DNA of 64,000 nucleotides from Desulfurobacteriaceae bacterium (GCA_027063785.1 JAMORC010000005.1:26050-90049), one strand, 5' to 3'. Positions 41,513 through 50,839 are shown, counted from the stretch's first letter. Made by a program: numbers and translations. Notes: a model not told the origin generated them from the sequence alone.

Positions 41513-42968
41513 ACAAATTTACCTGCTTGAGACTGTTTTCTACCCTCTTCAGAACTCTCTCTTTCCCGAGGAGCTTAACGAGAATGGGGAGTTCTACACC
41601 GCTCATTTTACCGGTAAGGGCTATCCTTACCGGCATGAAGAGGTTTTTCCCCTTAACTTTAAGTTCCTTCCCGATTTCCTTTATGATCTCCTTGAACTTC
41701 TCCTCGCTGAGTTCTCCTTCAAGGCTTTTTATTTTATGGTAGAAAAGCTCTATTACTTTTAGCCTGTCGGGGTTTTCCGCAAGGAAGCTTTTTGCTTCTT
41801 CACTGACTTCGAAGTCATCTTTTAAGAAGGTTTCCATGTACCCCGGGGCATCGGAAAGTACCGTCAGGTATTCCCTAGTAACTTCAATAACCTTTTCGAG
41901 CCACTTCCGGTTGAAGTTGGAAGTGTCGTAACCGGCCTTTTCAAGGTAAGGGATTATCAGGTCTGTGAGTTTTTCTACGGGATAGCTCCTTATGTAGACC
42001 TGGTTCATCCAGTTCAGCTTTGTTGTGTCAAAGATGGCAGGGGCACTGTTGACATCTTTTATATCAAACCTTTTAATCAGTTCATCCATAGAGAGGATTT
42101 CCTTTCCGTCCTTTGGATACCAGCCCAGGAGGGCAAGGAAGTTGGTGAAAGCTTCGGGAAGGTAACCCTTCTCTTTGAACTCCCTGACGGAAGTCGAGCC
42201 GTGGCGTTTTGAGAGTTTACTCCTGTCCGGGCCGAGTATCATCGGCAGGTGAGCGAATGCCGGCGGTGTGAATCCAAGAGCTTCATAAAGAAGTATTTGC
42301 TTTGGAGTATTTGAAATGTGATCCTCTCCCCTTATGACGTGCGTGATTTTCATGAGTGCATCATCGACGACCACGACAAAGTTGTAAACGGGCATTCCGT
42401 TTGATCGAACAACGACAAAATCTCCTCCCAGTTGACGGCTGTTTATCTCTATTCTTCCCTTAACAAGGTCTTCGAAAACGATCGTTCTATCTTCCGGGAC
42501 TTTGAATCTCAAGACGGGCTTTCTTCCCATTTTCCTGAGCTTTTCTTTCTCTTCCTCTGTTAAGTTCCTGCACTTTCCCGTGTACCTGGGCGGTTCTCCC
42601 CTCTTGAGCTGTTCTTTCCTCATCTCTTCAAGTTCTTCGGGGGTGCAGTAGCACTCGTAAACGAGCCCCTTTTCCTTTAGTTTTTCTATAAACTCTTTGT
42701 AGATGTTCAGCCTCTCGGACTGCCTGTAAGGGCCGAAGGGTCCTCCTACATCGGGTCCTTCGTCCCAGTCGATTCCCATCCACTTGAGGGCTTCGTAAAT
42801 TACTCTTACGGCTTCTTCGCTGTGCCTTTCGATGTCGGTGTCCTCTATCCTCAGGATGAACGTTCCGCCGTGATGTCTAGCAAAAAGGTAGTTAAACAGG
42901 GCTGTTCTGGCGTTTCCTACGTGCATAAAGCCGGTAGGACTCGGTGCAAACCTGACTCTTACGGACAT
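41511..42968 (-). CDS. gltX: glutamyl-tRNA synthetase
   Basis: 485 residues. Class I signature APSPTGFMHVGNARTALF (HIGH-type) and KLSKRHG (KMSKS-type). A cysteine pair in ECYCTPEELEEM suggests the zinc-binding SWIM-less variant region. It charges tRNA-Glu, which also feeds the hemA pathway encoded nearby (45277-46554). Whether it is discriminating or not cannot be told, nor whether a second copy exists. Confidence 0.96.
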   Translation of the reverse strand: MSVRVRFAPSPTGFMHVGNARTALFNYLFARHHGGTFILRIEDTDIERHSEEAVRVIYEALKWMGIDWDEGPDVGGPFGPYRQSERLNIYKEFIEKLKEKGLVYECYCTPEELEEMRKEQLKRGEPPRYTGKCRNLTEEEKEKLRKMGRKPVLRFKVPEDRTIVFEDLVKGRIEINSRQLGGDFVVVRSNGMPVYNFVVVVDDALMKITHVIRGEDHISNTPKQILLYEALGFTPPAFAHLPMILGPDRSKLSKRHGSTSVREFKEKGYLPEAFTNFLALLGWYPKDGKEILSMDELIKRFDIKDVNSAPAIFDTTKLNWMNQVYIRSYPVEKLTDLIIPYLEKAGYDTSNFNRKWLEKVIEVTREYLTVLSDAPGYMETFLKDDFEVSEEAKSFLAENPDRLKVIELFYHKIKSLEGELSEEKFKEIIKEIGKELKVKGKNLFMPVRIALTGKMSGVELPILVKLLGKERVLKRVENSLKQVNL

Positions 42969-43026
42969 TGATGCCTCCGATCTGTTTCCTTTTGTGGAGC
43001 GAAATTTTACCTGTTTCCCGCTAAAG

Positions 43027-43032
43027 TATAAT
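43027..43032 (+). promoter_or_regulatory. -10 box close to the fhlB start (possible leaderless transcript)
   Basis: TATAAT ends seven bases before ATG 43039. A transcript starting at the usual distance would begin at the start codon, with no leader. The -35 match (TTTACC, 15 bases away) is weak. Confidence 0.4.
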
Positions 43033-43038
43033 CTCCAT

Positions 43039-43302
43039 ATGGGAGAGAAAAAAGCGGTAGCTCTTAAGTATCGGAGGGATAAGGATAACGCCCCGAAAGT
43101 TGTTGCAAAAGGAAAGGGAGCTTTAGCGGAAAGGATCGTTCAGCTTGCAAGGGAACACGGGGTTAAGGTTGTTGAGGATGAAAACCTGGTAGAGTTTTTG
43201 ATAGGACTTGAAATTGGGGAGGAAATCCCCCCGGAGCTTTACAGGGCCGTTGCCGAGATACTTGCCTACGTTTACAGCGCTACTCGCCGAGGAACTCCTT
43301 GA
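43039..43302 (+). CDS. FlhB C-terminal-like protein (FhlB/YlqH)
   Basis: 87 residues from ATG 43039. KKAVALKYRRDKDNAPKVVAKG and the rest match the cytoplasmic domain of the flagellar export protein FlhB, lacking the NPTH autocleavage site and the membrane domain. Such stand-alone copies can substitute for the FlhB C-terminus. An upstream GTG at 42994 is less likely: TATAAT at 43027-43032 would put the transcript start at about the ATG. The 3' end overlaps flgM tail to tail by 23 bases. Confidence 0.85.
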   Translation: MGEKKAVALKYRRDKDNAPKVVAKGKGALAERIVQLAREHGVKVVEDENLVEFLIGLEIGEEIPPELYRAVAEILAYVYSATRRGTP

Positions 43303-43549
43303 GGATGGCCTCTGTTATCCTGTGGGGATTTACCTGGTATTTGCCTTCCTTTAAGGCCTTCTTTATTGCTTCTACCTTTTCCCTTGCCACTTCTTCGGGA
43401 GACAGTCCTTTAAGCTCTGAAGATATTTCAACGGATATTGCCTTCTCGGTCTTATCCTTTGTAACTTCAGTCCTTTCCTTTTTCCCGTTTTTCTCAACCG
43501 TCTCCCTGAGAAGTCTCAGCGCTTCTGAAGAAAAGTTCTCTATTCTCAA
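43280..43549 (-). CDS. flgM: anti-sigma-28 factor FlgM
   Basis: 89 residues. The C-terminal part, REKVEAIKKALKEGKYQVNP then ITEAILKEFL, is the FlgM signature that binds sigma-28; the N-terminal half is charged and probably disordered until bound. FlgM holds FliA inactive until the hook is complete and is then exported. The start is TTG 43549 with AGGAGG seven bases upstream. A sigma-28-type promoter precedes it. Confidence 0.88.
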   Translation of the reverse strand: MRIENFSSEALRLLRETVEKNGKKERTEVTKDKTEKAISVEISSELKGLSPEEVAREKVEAIKKALKEGKYQVNPHRITEAILKEFLGE

Positions 43550-43579
43550 CGGCCTTCCTCCTGATGGTTACCGTCTATA

Positions 43580-43606
43580 TTATCGGAGAGATTGGAGGAA
43601 AATTTA
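43580..43606 (-). promoter_or_regulatory. sigma-28 (FliA) type promoter of flgM
   Basis: TAAA (43603-43606), exactly 15 bases, then TCCGATAA (43580-43587) on the minus strand, against consensus TAAA-N15-GCCGATAA: one mismatch in 12 positions. The -35 overlaps the hemD stop codon. Autoregulated sigma-28 control of flgM is known in other flagellated bacteria. Confidence 0.75.
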
Positions 43607-44347
43607 GGGACTTCCTTTCCCATCCGCAAATTCAAGTATGCATTCTACTATTCCGGAAACTGTAAAGACCTTTGGGATTTTCCAAACGGAAAATCCTTCT
43701 TCTCTTATGGCTTTCTCGGTTACTGATCCTATGGGAATGATTTTGGATGATTTAAGGGCTTCTTTTCCCCTCTCTCCTCCGAGTTTTAAAAATGCCTTAA
43801 GGTTTGACGGGCTGGTAAAGGCTATAAAAGCGTTCGGTCTGATTTTCTCAAGCGCCCTTAATAGTTCATCCTTTTTGGAATCGTCGGTTACTGTTTCATA
43901 GACAACTGCTTCTCTGACTTTGGCTCCGGAAGCTTTCAGGAATTCCGGGACTTTTTTTCTGGCCACTTTTGGTCTTACTATCAAGAAAGTTTTTCCCGAT
44001 ACGTTAAAGCCTTTCAGCAGTTCAACGATTCCGTCGGCGGAAAACTCCTCCGGGGTGAGAGGGGTGAAACCGTATCGGGAGAGCGTTTGGGCTGTTGAAG
44101 CTCCGACGGCGATTATTTTTGAGTTTTTAAGGAATTCCGGACTGACTTTATCAAAAAAGTATTTTACTCCGTTTTTACTCGAGAAAACGACAAAGTCCGG
44201 AGCAGGGTTTAGAGCTTCTTCCGCCGAGAACTCGACAGGAACGGTTTTTATAAGGGGGAATCCCTCTGCGGTAAGTCCATTCCGGAGGAGCCTATTCTTT
44301 TCCTCATCCGGGATTCGGGTTGTTATGAAGAGGTCTAGTTCTGGCAC
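43604..44347 (-). CDS. hemD: uroporphyrinogen-III synthase
   Basis: 247 residues. Weakly conserved family; two-domain pattern with VVFSSKNGVKYFF and FIAFTSPSNLKAFL plus the hemC neighbour make the call firm. It closes hydroxymethylbilane to uroporphyrinogen III, precursor of haem, sirohaem and B12 (MetH needs B12). The start is GTG 44347, 13 bases inside hemC. Confidence 0.93.
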   Translation of the reverse strand: MPELDLFITTRIPDEEKNRLLRNGLTAEGFPLIKTVPVEFSAEEALNPAPDFVVFSSKNGVKYFFDKVSPEFLKNSKIIAVGASTAQTLSRYGFTPLTPEEFSADGIVELLKGFNVSGKTFLIVRPKVARKKVPEFLKASGAKVREAVVYETVTDDSKKDELLRALEKIRPNAFIAFTSPSNLKAFLKLGGERGKEALKSSKIIPIGSVTEKAIREEGFSVWKIPKVFTVSGIVECILEFADGKGSP

Positions 44348-45273
44348 TTTAGAAGCTCCTCCAAGATTTTTCTTCCGCCGGCAGATAACAGCCTTTCCGC
44401 AACGGAGATTCCGATTTTTTCGGCTTCTTTAAGGCTTTCAAATTTAAAAACGCCTTCCTCCTTATGGTAAAACTTACCGTTAAGATCTGAGATAAAAGCC
44501 CTTACGAGAACCCTATTCTCGTTTACTACGGCATAGCACCCGAGGGGGACCTGACATCCTCCTTCGACCGTTTTGAGAAAAGCCCTTTCAACGGTGGCTG
44601 CAACTTCGGATTCGTAAGAGTTTATGGCTTCTCTTACGATCTTTTCGATTTCTTCGTCACCTTTCCTTCCTTCAATTCCGAGGATTCCCTGTGATACTGA
44701 GGGAATCATCTTTTCGGGGGAAATTATCTCGTCAATCTCCTCTTCCCATCCCAACCTTTTTACTCCGGCTGCGGCGAGGATAATGGCGTCGTACATTCCC
44801 TCCTTCAGCTTCCTTATCCTGGTATCGACATTTCCCCTCAAGTCCTCGATTTTGAGATCCGGTCGGATCATTTTAAGTTGAGCTTTCCTTCTCAGTGAGG
44901 AAGTTCCGACGGTAGCTCCTTTCGGTAGGGTTTCCAATGTAAATTTTCCGCAGGAAAGCAGGGCGTCCCTTGGATCTTCCCTGTCGGAGAAGGCCATGAG
45001 CTTTAGTCCTTCGGGAAGAACGCTGGGAACGTCTTTGAGGCTGTGAACTGCTATGTCCACTTCTCCTCTTAACATTGCTTCTTCGATTTCCTTTGTAAAC
45101 AGTCCTTTATCTCCGATTTTTGCAAGGGGGACTTCGAGAATTTTGTCCCCTTTCGTGGTTATCTTTACAAGTTCAACTTTTACATCGGGAAACTTCTTTT
45201 CAATTTGAGATTTAACCCACTCTGACTGCCAGAGGGCAAGCTTGCTTTTCCTTGTTCCTATCCTGATCTTCAT
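44335..45273 (-). CDS. hemC: hydroxymethylbilane synthase
   Basis: 312 residues. The N-terminus RIGTRKSKLALWQSEWV and the cofactor Cys in GGCQVPLGCYA identify HemC, which polymerises four porphobilinogens. It is four bases after hemA. Confidence 0.97.
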   Translation of the reverse strand: MKIRIGTRKSKLALWQSEWVKSQIEKKFPDVKVELVKITTKGDKILEVPLAKIGDKGLFTKEIEEAMLRGEVDIAVHSLKDVPSVLPEGLKLMAFSDREDPRDALLSCGKFTLETLPKGATVGTSSLRRKAQLKMIRPDLKIEDLRGNVDTRIRKLKEGMYDAIILAAAGVKRLGWEEEIDEIISPEKMIPSVSQGILGIEGRKGDEEIEKIVREAINSYESEVAATVERAFLKTVEGGCQVPLGCYAVVNENRVLVRAFISDLNGKFYHKEEGVFKFESLKEAEKIGISVAERLLSAGGRKILEELLKCQN

Positions 45274-45276
45274 GGT

Positions 45277-46554
45277 TTACTCCTTTCCGAGTCCGAATAT
45301 CTCTCTGAAGAACTGAACAACCTGGTGTCTTCCTTCTGATTCCGTGGCCTTCTTCTTTACGCTCGTTATCGGCTGGTGGAGGAGCTTATTGATTATTATT
45401 CTGGTTATGTTCTCCACTTCCTGCCTCTGTTCCGGAGTCAAGTCAAGCTTCGGAAGCCTCTTTTCAAGGACTTCAAGCCTTATTGCTTCGGCCTTTTCCT
45501 TCAGCTCTGCAATGAGCGGTGCAAGTTCAAGCTCCCTCATCCACCGGAGGAATCTCTTTACGTAGTCTTCTATTATTTCCTTGGCGACCTCTGCCTCCCT
45601 CAGTCTTTCCTTTATGTTGGATTCCACCACGTTTTGCAGATCGTCTATATCGTAAAGGTAAAGTCCTTCAACATCGGAGAGGGAAGGATCTATATCCCTC
45701 GGCACTGCGATATCAATTAGAAACATGGGTCTTCCGGGGCGCTTTTTAAGTGCCGGGATGACGTTTTCTTTTGTGAGGACGTAACCCGGAGCGCCGGTTG
45801 AACTTATAACAATGTCGCTTTTTTTTAGGACTTCTTCAAGGTCGTTCAGGGAATAAGCCTCTCCTCCAAACTCTTCTGCGAGCTTTAAAGCCCTCTCGAA
45901 GGTTCTGTTAACGACAAAAACTCTGGATGCTCCGTTGGAAACGAGGTGCTTGACCGCAAGCTCTGCCATTTCACCGGCGCCGATTATGGCAACGGACTTT
46001 CCGTTGAGGTCGCCGAAAATTTTCCTTGCAAGCTCAACGGCAGCAAAACTTATTGAGACAGCGTTCTTTGAAATGCCGGTTTCGGTTCTTACCCTTTTTG
46101 AGACTTTAAGTGCCGTTTCACAAAACCTGCAGAGGATTGTTCCGGCGGTTCCGAGATCCTTAGCTGTGGAGAAAGCATCTTTAAACTGACCGACGATTTG
46201 AGGTTCTCCGACGATCATAGAGTCGAGGCTTGATGCAACGTAAAAGCCGTGTCTGACGGCATCTTCTTCCGTTTTCCTGTAGAAAAAGGAGTTTATTTCT
46301 TCGAGGTCTGCGTTCTTCTTGTCTATCAGGAACTGGTATACCTGGCTGAAAGGGTTCTCCTTCCTGCTTGTGAAGTAAATCTCTACCCTATTGCACGTTG
46401 AGAGTATCATGCACTCCTCAATTCCGGGAAGAGAATTCAGTGTTAAGAGGGCGTTTTCAAGTTCCTCCCCCTTAAAAGCGAATCTTTCCCTTACGGAGAC
46501 CGGTGCCGTTTTGTGGCTTACCCCCAGACAGCAGAGCTTAAGTTCTCCCATCAC
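45277..46554 (-). CDS. hemA: glutamyl-tRNA reductase
   Basis: 425 residues. The catalytic Cys lies in LSTCNRVEIYFTS (about residue 54) and NADPH binding in IIGAGEMAELAVKHL. The first step of C5-pathway tetrapyrrole synthesis, using Glu-tRNA. Overlaps the CcsA/HemX-like gene by one base. Confidence 0.97.
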   Translation of the reverse strand: MMGELKLCCLGVSHKTAPVSVRERFAFKGEELENALLTLNSLPGIEECMILSTCNRVEIYFTSRKENPFSQVYQFLIDKKNADLEEINSFFYRKTEEDAVRHGFYVASSLDSMIVGEPQIVGQFKDAFSTAKDLGTAGTILCRFCETALKVSKRVRTETGISKNAVSISFAAVELARKIFGDLNGKSVAIIGAGEMAELAVKHLVSNGASRVFVVNRTFERALKLAEEFGGEAYSLNDLEEVLKKSDIVISSTGAPGYVLTKENVIPALKKRPGRPMFLIDIAVPRDIDPSLSDVEGLYLYDIDDLQNVVESNIKERLREAEVAKEIIEDYVKRFLRWMRELELAPLIAELKEKAEAIRLEVLEKRLPKLDLTPEQRQEVENITRIIINKLLHQPITSVKKKATESEGRHQVVQFFREIFGLGKE

Positions 46555-47369
46555 TACCCCTTAAAAGAGTGGATATCTCTACTTAGTAAGTTTATTCCGG
46601 CGAAGTTTATCACGATCAGGATGAGTCCGGCTATTGAGAGCTGACAGAGGCGCTTACCTTTCCAGTTGCCGTAGAGGTAAAGGTGGATTATCCCGGCGTA
46701 AACGAACCAGGTTATCAGTGTCATTATCTGTTTCGGATGCCAGCTCCAGTAAGTTCCGAAGAGCTTTTGAGACCAGACCGCTCCTGCGAACATTGAAACG
46801 GTTATGAAGAAGAAGCCTACCGTTATCGAGTGGTAGACGACCGATTCGACCAGGGATAAGGACGGTAGTTTGTGGAAAAAGATTGAAAATTTCTTTTTCC
46901 TTAAGTGTTTATCAAATATAAGGTAGATAATGGAAAGGACGGCTGAGAAGATGAAAGCGCTGTATCCAAGGAAAGCCGTAATGATGTGGATCAGTCCCAC
47001 TGCACCTACCGGGAGCTGTTCTTTCGGGATACCCGAGGAAAAGGAAGATAAAATGGCAAAGATAGATGCCCAGGGCATCAGGAATGCCCCGGATAGCGAT
47101 AGCTTGTGCTTTGTAGAGAAGAACAAGAAAACCGATACCACGCTGATAGAAAGCAGGAGGAATGCTCCTTTTGGTGTAAACAATACACCACTGCCCGAGA
47201 AGTTTAGGAGTACCGCTACGGCGGCAAGGTTGGTGAGGAATCCGAAACGCGCCGCGTATAGGCCGACGATTGCCAGCTTTTCCTTTTTTGTAACCAGGTA
47301 AAGCAAGTAGTGCAAAGTTGAGACTGCGTAAAGCAGTGCAGTTGAGTAGATAAGCGTTTTTGCGTTCAT
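46554..47369 (-). CDS. hemX: CcsA/HemX-like cytochrome c assembly membrane protein
   Basis: 271 residues, about eight transmembrane segments. FGTYWSWHPKQIMTLITW is a variant of the WWD haem-handling motif of CcsA/CcmC. Next to hemA this place is usually held by hemX; the intact motif suggests it may take part in haem export and cytochrome c maturation, relevant to the tetraheme cytochrome at 19111-19455. No ccsB is in the window. Confidence 0.8.
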   Translation of the reverse strand: MNAKTLIYSTALLYAVSTLHYLLYLVTKKEKLAIVGLYAARFGFLTNLAAVAVLLNFSGSGVLFTPKGAFLLLSISVVSVFLFFSTKHKLSLSGAFLMPWASIFAILSSFSSGIPKEQLPVGAVGLIHIITAFLGYSAFIFSAVLSIIYLIFDKHLRKKKFSIFFHKLPSLSLVESVVYHSITVGFFFITVSMFAGAVWSQKLFGTYWSWHPKQIMTLITWFVYAGIIHLYLYGNWKGKRLCQLSIAGLILIVINFAGINLLSRDIHSFKG

Positions 47370-47377
47370 GGGGGCAA

Positions 47378-48115
47378 TTATACTATGAACTTTCCTTTTT
47401 CCTTCCGGTACTCGGGGTAAAACTCCGAAAGTAGTCTTACTAATTCTTCTGCTTCAATCTGCCCGGGAGCGACTGCTTTCCCAAAAAAGGTGTAGGTTAG
47501 GAGCGAGCCGAAGCTGAACCCGATAACCCTGGTAAACTTGCCGAACTCTCCCATGACCATGAACACGGATGGGCGGTTGAGCTTTCTGACTGTGCAACAG
47601 ACTCTTGCTGCATCTTCTCTGTTTTTTCCCATAAAGGCTACTTTGATAATGTCGGCTTCTGCATCGATTGCTTTTTGTAGTATGGTTTCTATCTCTTTTT
47701 CGTCGGGGGTTGACTCAAAATCGTGGTAAGACACTATCAGTACCTTTCTTTCTCTCTTTACCAGTTCTTTTACTTTGGGGAGAAGCTTTGACCTTAGTTC
47801 TACATCGACTGCGCCGATTGCGGGATGTGAAATTATGGAGCGGAATATCGTAAGCCTCTCCTCTTCACTTCCCCTGAACTTACCGCCTTCCCACTTGGGC
47901 CTTACTGTTGCAACAGCGAAGAAACCGTAATCTGCGATAGTGTCGAGAAAGGCTTTTACAGAAGCAGGGGAGCGGTCTTCAATCAGGTCAATTCTTGCTT
48001 CAATCAGGTCAATTTTTAACTCTCTGGCTTTCTCTAATTTTTTTTTAATCTCTTGGCCGTCAAGGGCTACAATTACCCTCGGAAGTTTCCCCAGCTCAAC
48101 AGTTCCGATTCTCAC
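47378..48115 (-). CDS. aroD: type I 3-dehydroquinate dehydratase
   Basis: 245 residues. The class I pattern has EARIDLIED near the start, YHDFESTPDEKEI and the Schiff-base Lys in IIKVAFMGKN. Third step of the shikimate pathway; aroA lies at 52055-53344. It overlaps the DUF190 gene by four bases. Confidence 0.93.
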   Translation of the reverse strand: MRIGTVELGKLPRVIVALDGQEIKKKLEKARELKIDLIEARIDLIEDRSPASVKAFLDTIADYGFFAVATVRPKWEGGKFRGSEEERLTIFRSIISHPAIGAVDVELRSKLLPKVKELVKRERKVLIVSYHDFESTPDEKEIETILQKAIDAEADIIKVAFMGKNREDAARVCCTVRKLNRPSVFMVMGEFGKFTRVIGFSFGSLLTYTFFGKAVAPGQIEAEELVRLLSEFYPEYRKEKGKFIV

Positions 48116-48456
48116 CTTTCTCTCCTGTGCCTGTAGGATATTACTTCTACATCTTCCAGAACCAGAAGTCCTTCTTCTATTACTCCATCAAGTAGCGAAA
48201 TGAATTCCCGTATTTTCTCTTCTCTATCAATTACTTCAATGACTACCGGGAGGTTTTGGGATAATCTCCAAACGCTAAAGGTTCTTAATTCGGAATGGCT
48301 TCCTATGCCGGCAGCGGCCTTAAACACAGTGGCTCCGGCAAGGCCGTTTTCCTTTACGAGCTGGAGGATGTGTTCCCAGAGTGGTTTACCTTTGTAAGTG
48401 TCGTCCAGGGCTATGAAAATTCGTAGTAACTTCCTCTTTCCAACAAGCCCTTTCAT
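48112..48456 (-). CDS. DUF190 family protein
   Basis: 114 residues. The pattern LLRIFIALDDTYKGKPLWEH and GLAGATVFKAAAGIGSHS is the DUF190 signature. The fold is ferredoxin/PII-like; function unknown, often linked to CrcB fluoride channels or nitrogen-like signalling. It abuts pilB by one base and overlaps aroD. Confidence 0.85.
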   Translation of the reverse strand: MKGLVGKRKLLRIFIALDDTYKGKPLWEHILQLVKENGLAGATVFKAAAGIGSHSELRTFSVWRLSQNLPVVIEVIDREEKIREFISLLDGVIEEGLLVLEDVEVISYRHRRER

Positions 48457-50150
48457 TATTGTCCCCTGGTGACTCTCAGTACCTCTTCTGGAGTTGTAAC
48501 GCCCTTTTCTATCTTAATCCTTCCGATTTCCCTGAGGGTTCTCATTCCCTGTCTTTTTGCAATTTCCCTTATTTCGTCTGCGTTTCTGCCCTTAACAATT
48601 GCATCCCTGATTTCGTGAGTCACTTCCATGACTTCGTAGAGGGCGACTCTGCCTTTATATCCGGTAAAGTCGCACTTCTCACAGCCTTTGCCCCTAAAGG
48701 TTTTGAGTTTGGGGATTTCTTCCGGCTTAAACCCGACTTCTTTGAGGACGTCTGCCGGGTAAGTGTATGGTTCCTTGCAGAATGGACAGATTCTCCTTGC
48801 AAGTCTCTGGGCAATTACGAGAATGGTTGATGACGATACCAAAAAGGGTTCTATTCCCATATCTACCAGTCTTGTAACTGTGCTGGGGGCATCGTTAGTG
48901 TGGAGTGTTGAAAGGACGAGGTGTCCCGTCAGCGCAGCTTCAATTGCGATTTCTGCCGTTTCCGTATCCCTTATTTCACCGACCATTATGATGTCCGGGT
49001 CTTGCCTGAGGAAGGCCCTTAAAGCCCTTGCGAAGGTTAAACCTATGTCCGGGTTTACGTGGACTTGGTTTATTCCGTAGAGGTTATATTCAACGGGATC
49101 TTCTACGGTCATTATGTTAACTTCCGGAGTGTTGACAGTCAGGAGGGAGGAGTAAAGGGTTGTCGTTTTACCTGAACCGGTAGGTCCGGTAACGAGGACC
49201 ATCCCGTAGGGAGAAAATATTCCTTTCTTTAAAAGTTTAAGTTCTCTCTCCTCCAGTCCCAGTTCTGTTAAGTCGAGCTTAAGCCCTCCTTTATCCAATA
49301 CCCTTAAGACGACCTTTTCTCCGAAGATCGTAGGAACTGTAGATACCCTGAAGTCTATTTCCCTTCCCTGGAAGATGGCTTTCATCCTCCCGTCCTGAGG
49401 GAGTCTCTTTTCTGAAATGTCGAGGTTACTGAGGACTTTTATCCTGGCTACTACTGCATCTTTAATATCTGGCTGATACTTGGCAACCACGCGGAGGACG
49501 CCGTCTATCCTGTAGCGGATTCTGAGTTCTTTTTCGAAAGGTTCTATGTGTATGTCTGAAGCTCCTTTCTTCAGGGCTTCCAGTATTATGGCGTTGACTA
49601 ACTTTACAATAGGAGCTTGAGTGGCCAGGGCTTTAAGGTTGTCAAGTGAGAGTACCTCTTTTGTTCTCTGCGGAGCTGTTTCTAACTCCTCGGCTTCCTC
49701 TTGTGTAAGCTCAAGTTTTATCTTGTCGAAGAATTCCTCTTCAAGCTTTCCGTATGCCTCTTCCAGCTTTTCCTTTATTCTGAAAGGGAGAGCCACGTAA
49801 GGTTGAATTTTAAACCCGGTGGTAAACCTGATCCTCTCCACGGTTTGTATGTTAGACGGATCGTACATTGCGAGCTTCAGCACCGGTCCTTTCTTCTCAA
49901 ATGGGACAACCAGGACTTTCTCGGCAGTAGTTCTGGGAACAATCCTGATGATCTCTTTAGGTATATCGATTTCCCTGAGATCTACGTAGGGAACTCCGAA
50001 GTATTCTGACAGTAGCGATAGGAGCTTCGATTCCGATACGATTTTCTTCTCGATGAGGTTTTTTTCCCAGTTTTCGTCCTTTAGCAAGTCGAGCGGTATG
50101 CCGAGCCGCTCGGCAACAAACGCTTTAAGTTTGCTTTCGTCAGCTCTCAC
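48456..50150 (-). CDS. pilB: type IV pilus / type II secretion assembly ATPase PilB/GspE
   Basis: 564 residues. N-terminal MshEN-like domain (about 1-150), then the ATPase with Walker A GPTGSGKTTTLYSS, Walker B IIMVGEIRDTETAEIA and a tetracysteine zinc site CPFCKEP...CEKCDFTGYKG. It powers pilus extension or secretion from the cytoplasmic face. No other pil/gsp gene is in the window, so pilus or secretion role is open. The start is GTG 50150 with GAGGTG upstream. Confidence 0.94.
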   Translation of the reverse strand: MRADESKLKAFVAERLGIPLDLLKDENWEKNLIEKKIVSESKLLSLLSEYFGVPYVDLREIDIPKEIIRIVPRTTAEKVLVVPFEKKGPVLKLAMYDPSNIQTVERIRFTTGFKIQPYVALPFRIKEKLEEAYGKLEEEFFDKIKLELTQEEAEELETAPQRTKEVLSLDNLKALATQAPIVKLVNAIILEALKKGASDIHIEPFEKELRIRYRIDGVLRVVAKYQPDIKDAVVARIKVLSNLDISEKRLPQDGRMKAIFQGREIDFRVSTVPTIFGEKVVLRVLDKGGLKLDLTELGLEERELKLLKKGIFSPYGMVLVTGPTGSGKTTTLYSSLLTVNTPEVNIMTVEDPVEYNLYGINQVHVNPDIGLTFARALRAFLRQDPDIIMVGEIRDTETAEIAIEAALTGHLVLSTLHTNDAPSTVTRLVDMGIEPFLVSSSTILVIAQRLARRICPFCKEPYTYPADVLKEVGFKPEEIPKLKTFRGKGCEKCDFTGYKGRVALYEVMEVTHEIRDAIVKGRNADEIREIAKRQGMRTLREIGRIKIEKGVTTPEEVLRVTRGQ

Positions 50151-50163
50151 TACAGCACCTCGT

Positions 50164-50811
50164 TTACCCTTTTACCGCTTCTGCGAGCTTGTGGAGTAAG
50201 TCTGCAGGGCTTTTAACCGGGTATTCTATCCTATCAACCAGCGTTTCGGCGGGTATTTCCTTAACCTTTATGCCCGAAAGGCGTGCACGGAGATCCTCTT
50301 TTCTGGCTTCGTCAATGGGGAAATCAAGCCCTTTGATTGCTTTCAGGACGTAAACCGGCCATACCATTCCGATATCGGGACAGACTTCTGAAGTCTGGAG
50401 GTGTTTCGTAACGTATTCCTCGCATACCGAAGCGATAAAGGAGACGTAGTCGTTACCGTTTTTAACCTCTCTGTAAGCAAGCTTTGCAAGGCCTCCTGCT
50501 GTGTGAACTTTAATCTCTTTTGACTCAAGTTCCCCCTGGAGTTTGGCCATAACGAGATCGGGGTCTGCAGAGAGCATGTTTCTCACCGTCTGTTTTGTGA
50601 TGCCTATAAATTCTGCAATCTCGTCGTCCGTTTTCATCCCTTCCTCTTTGAGGACGACTGCGTAGGAAGCCTCCATAAGGCTGGGTAACCAGGTAAGGTT
50701 CCTGTATTCGAAGAGCTTCTTGGGTCCTCCCAGTATCTCAAGGGCTTTGAGGAATACCCTCAGTGCCAGTGAATCGTAGTCCACCTCTCGGGGCTGGATC
50801 TCGATAACCAT
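50164..50811 (-). CDS. putative HTH regulatory protein
   Basis: 215 residues. A helix-turn-helix is likely at about residues 60-82 (MKTDDEIAEFIGITKQTVRN). The remainder is helical; LPSLMEASYAVVLKEEG recalls an archaeal/thermophile regulatory domain found near KaiC-like proteins, but I do not name the family. It stands first in the pilB-DUF190-aroD-hem transcription unit. Confidence 0.55.
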   Translation of the reverse strand: MVIEIQPREVDYDSLALRVFLKALEILGGPKKLFEYRNLTWLPSLMEASYAVVLKEEGMKTDDEIAEFIGITKQTVRNMLSADPDLVMAKLQGELESKEIKVHTAGGLAKLAYREVKNGNDYVSFIASVCEEYVTKHLQTSEVCPDIGMVWPVYVLKAIKGLDFPIDEARKEDLRARLSGIKVKEIPAETLVDRIEYPVKSPADLLHKLAEAVKG

Positions 50812-50839
50812 CGCTCCCTCCTTAACGGGTTTTAGTTAC

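Noticed and set aside
42994..43038. Upstream GTG start for the FlhB-like protein.
   Set aside because: No Shine-Dalgarno sequence, the extra residues do not match the family, and the TATAAT box lies between it and the ATG.
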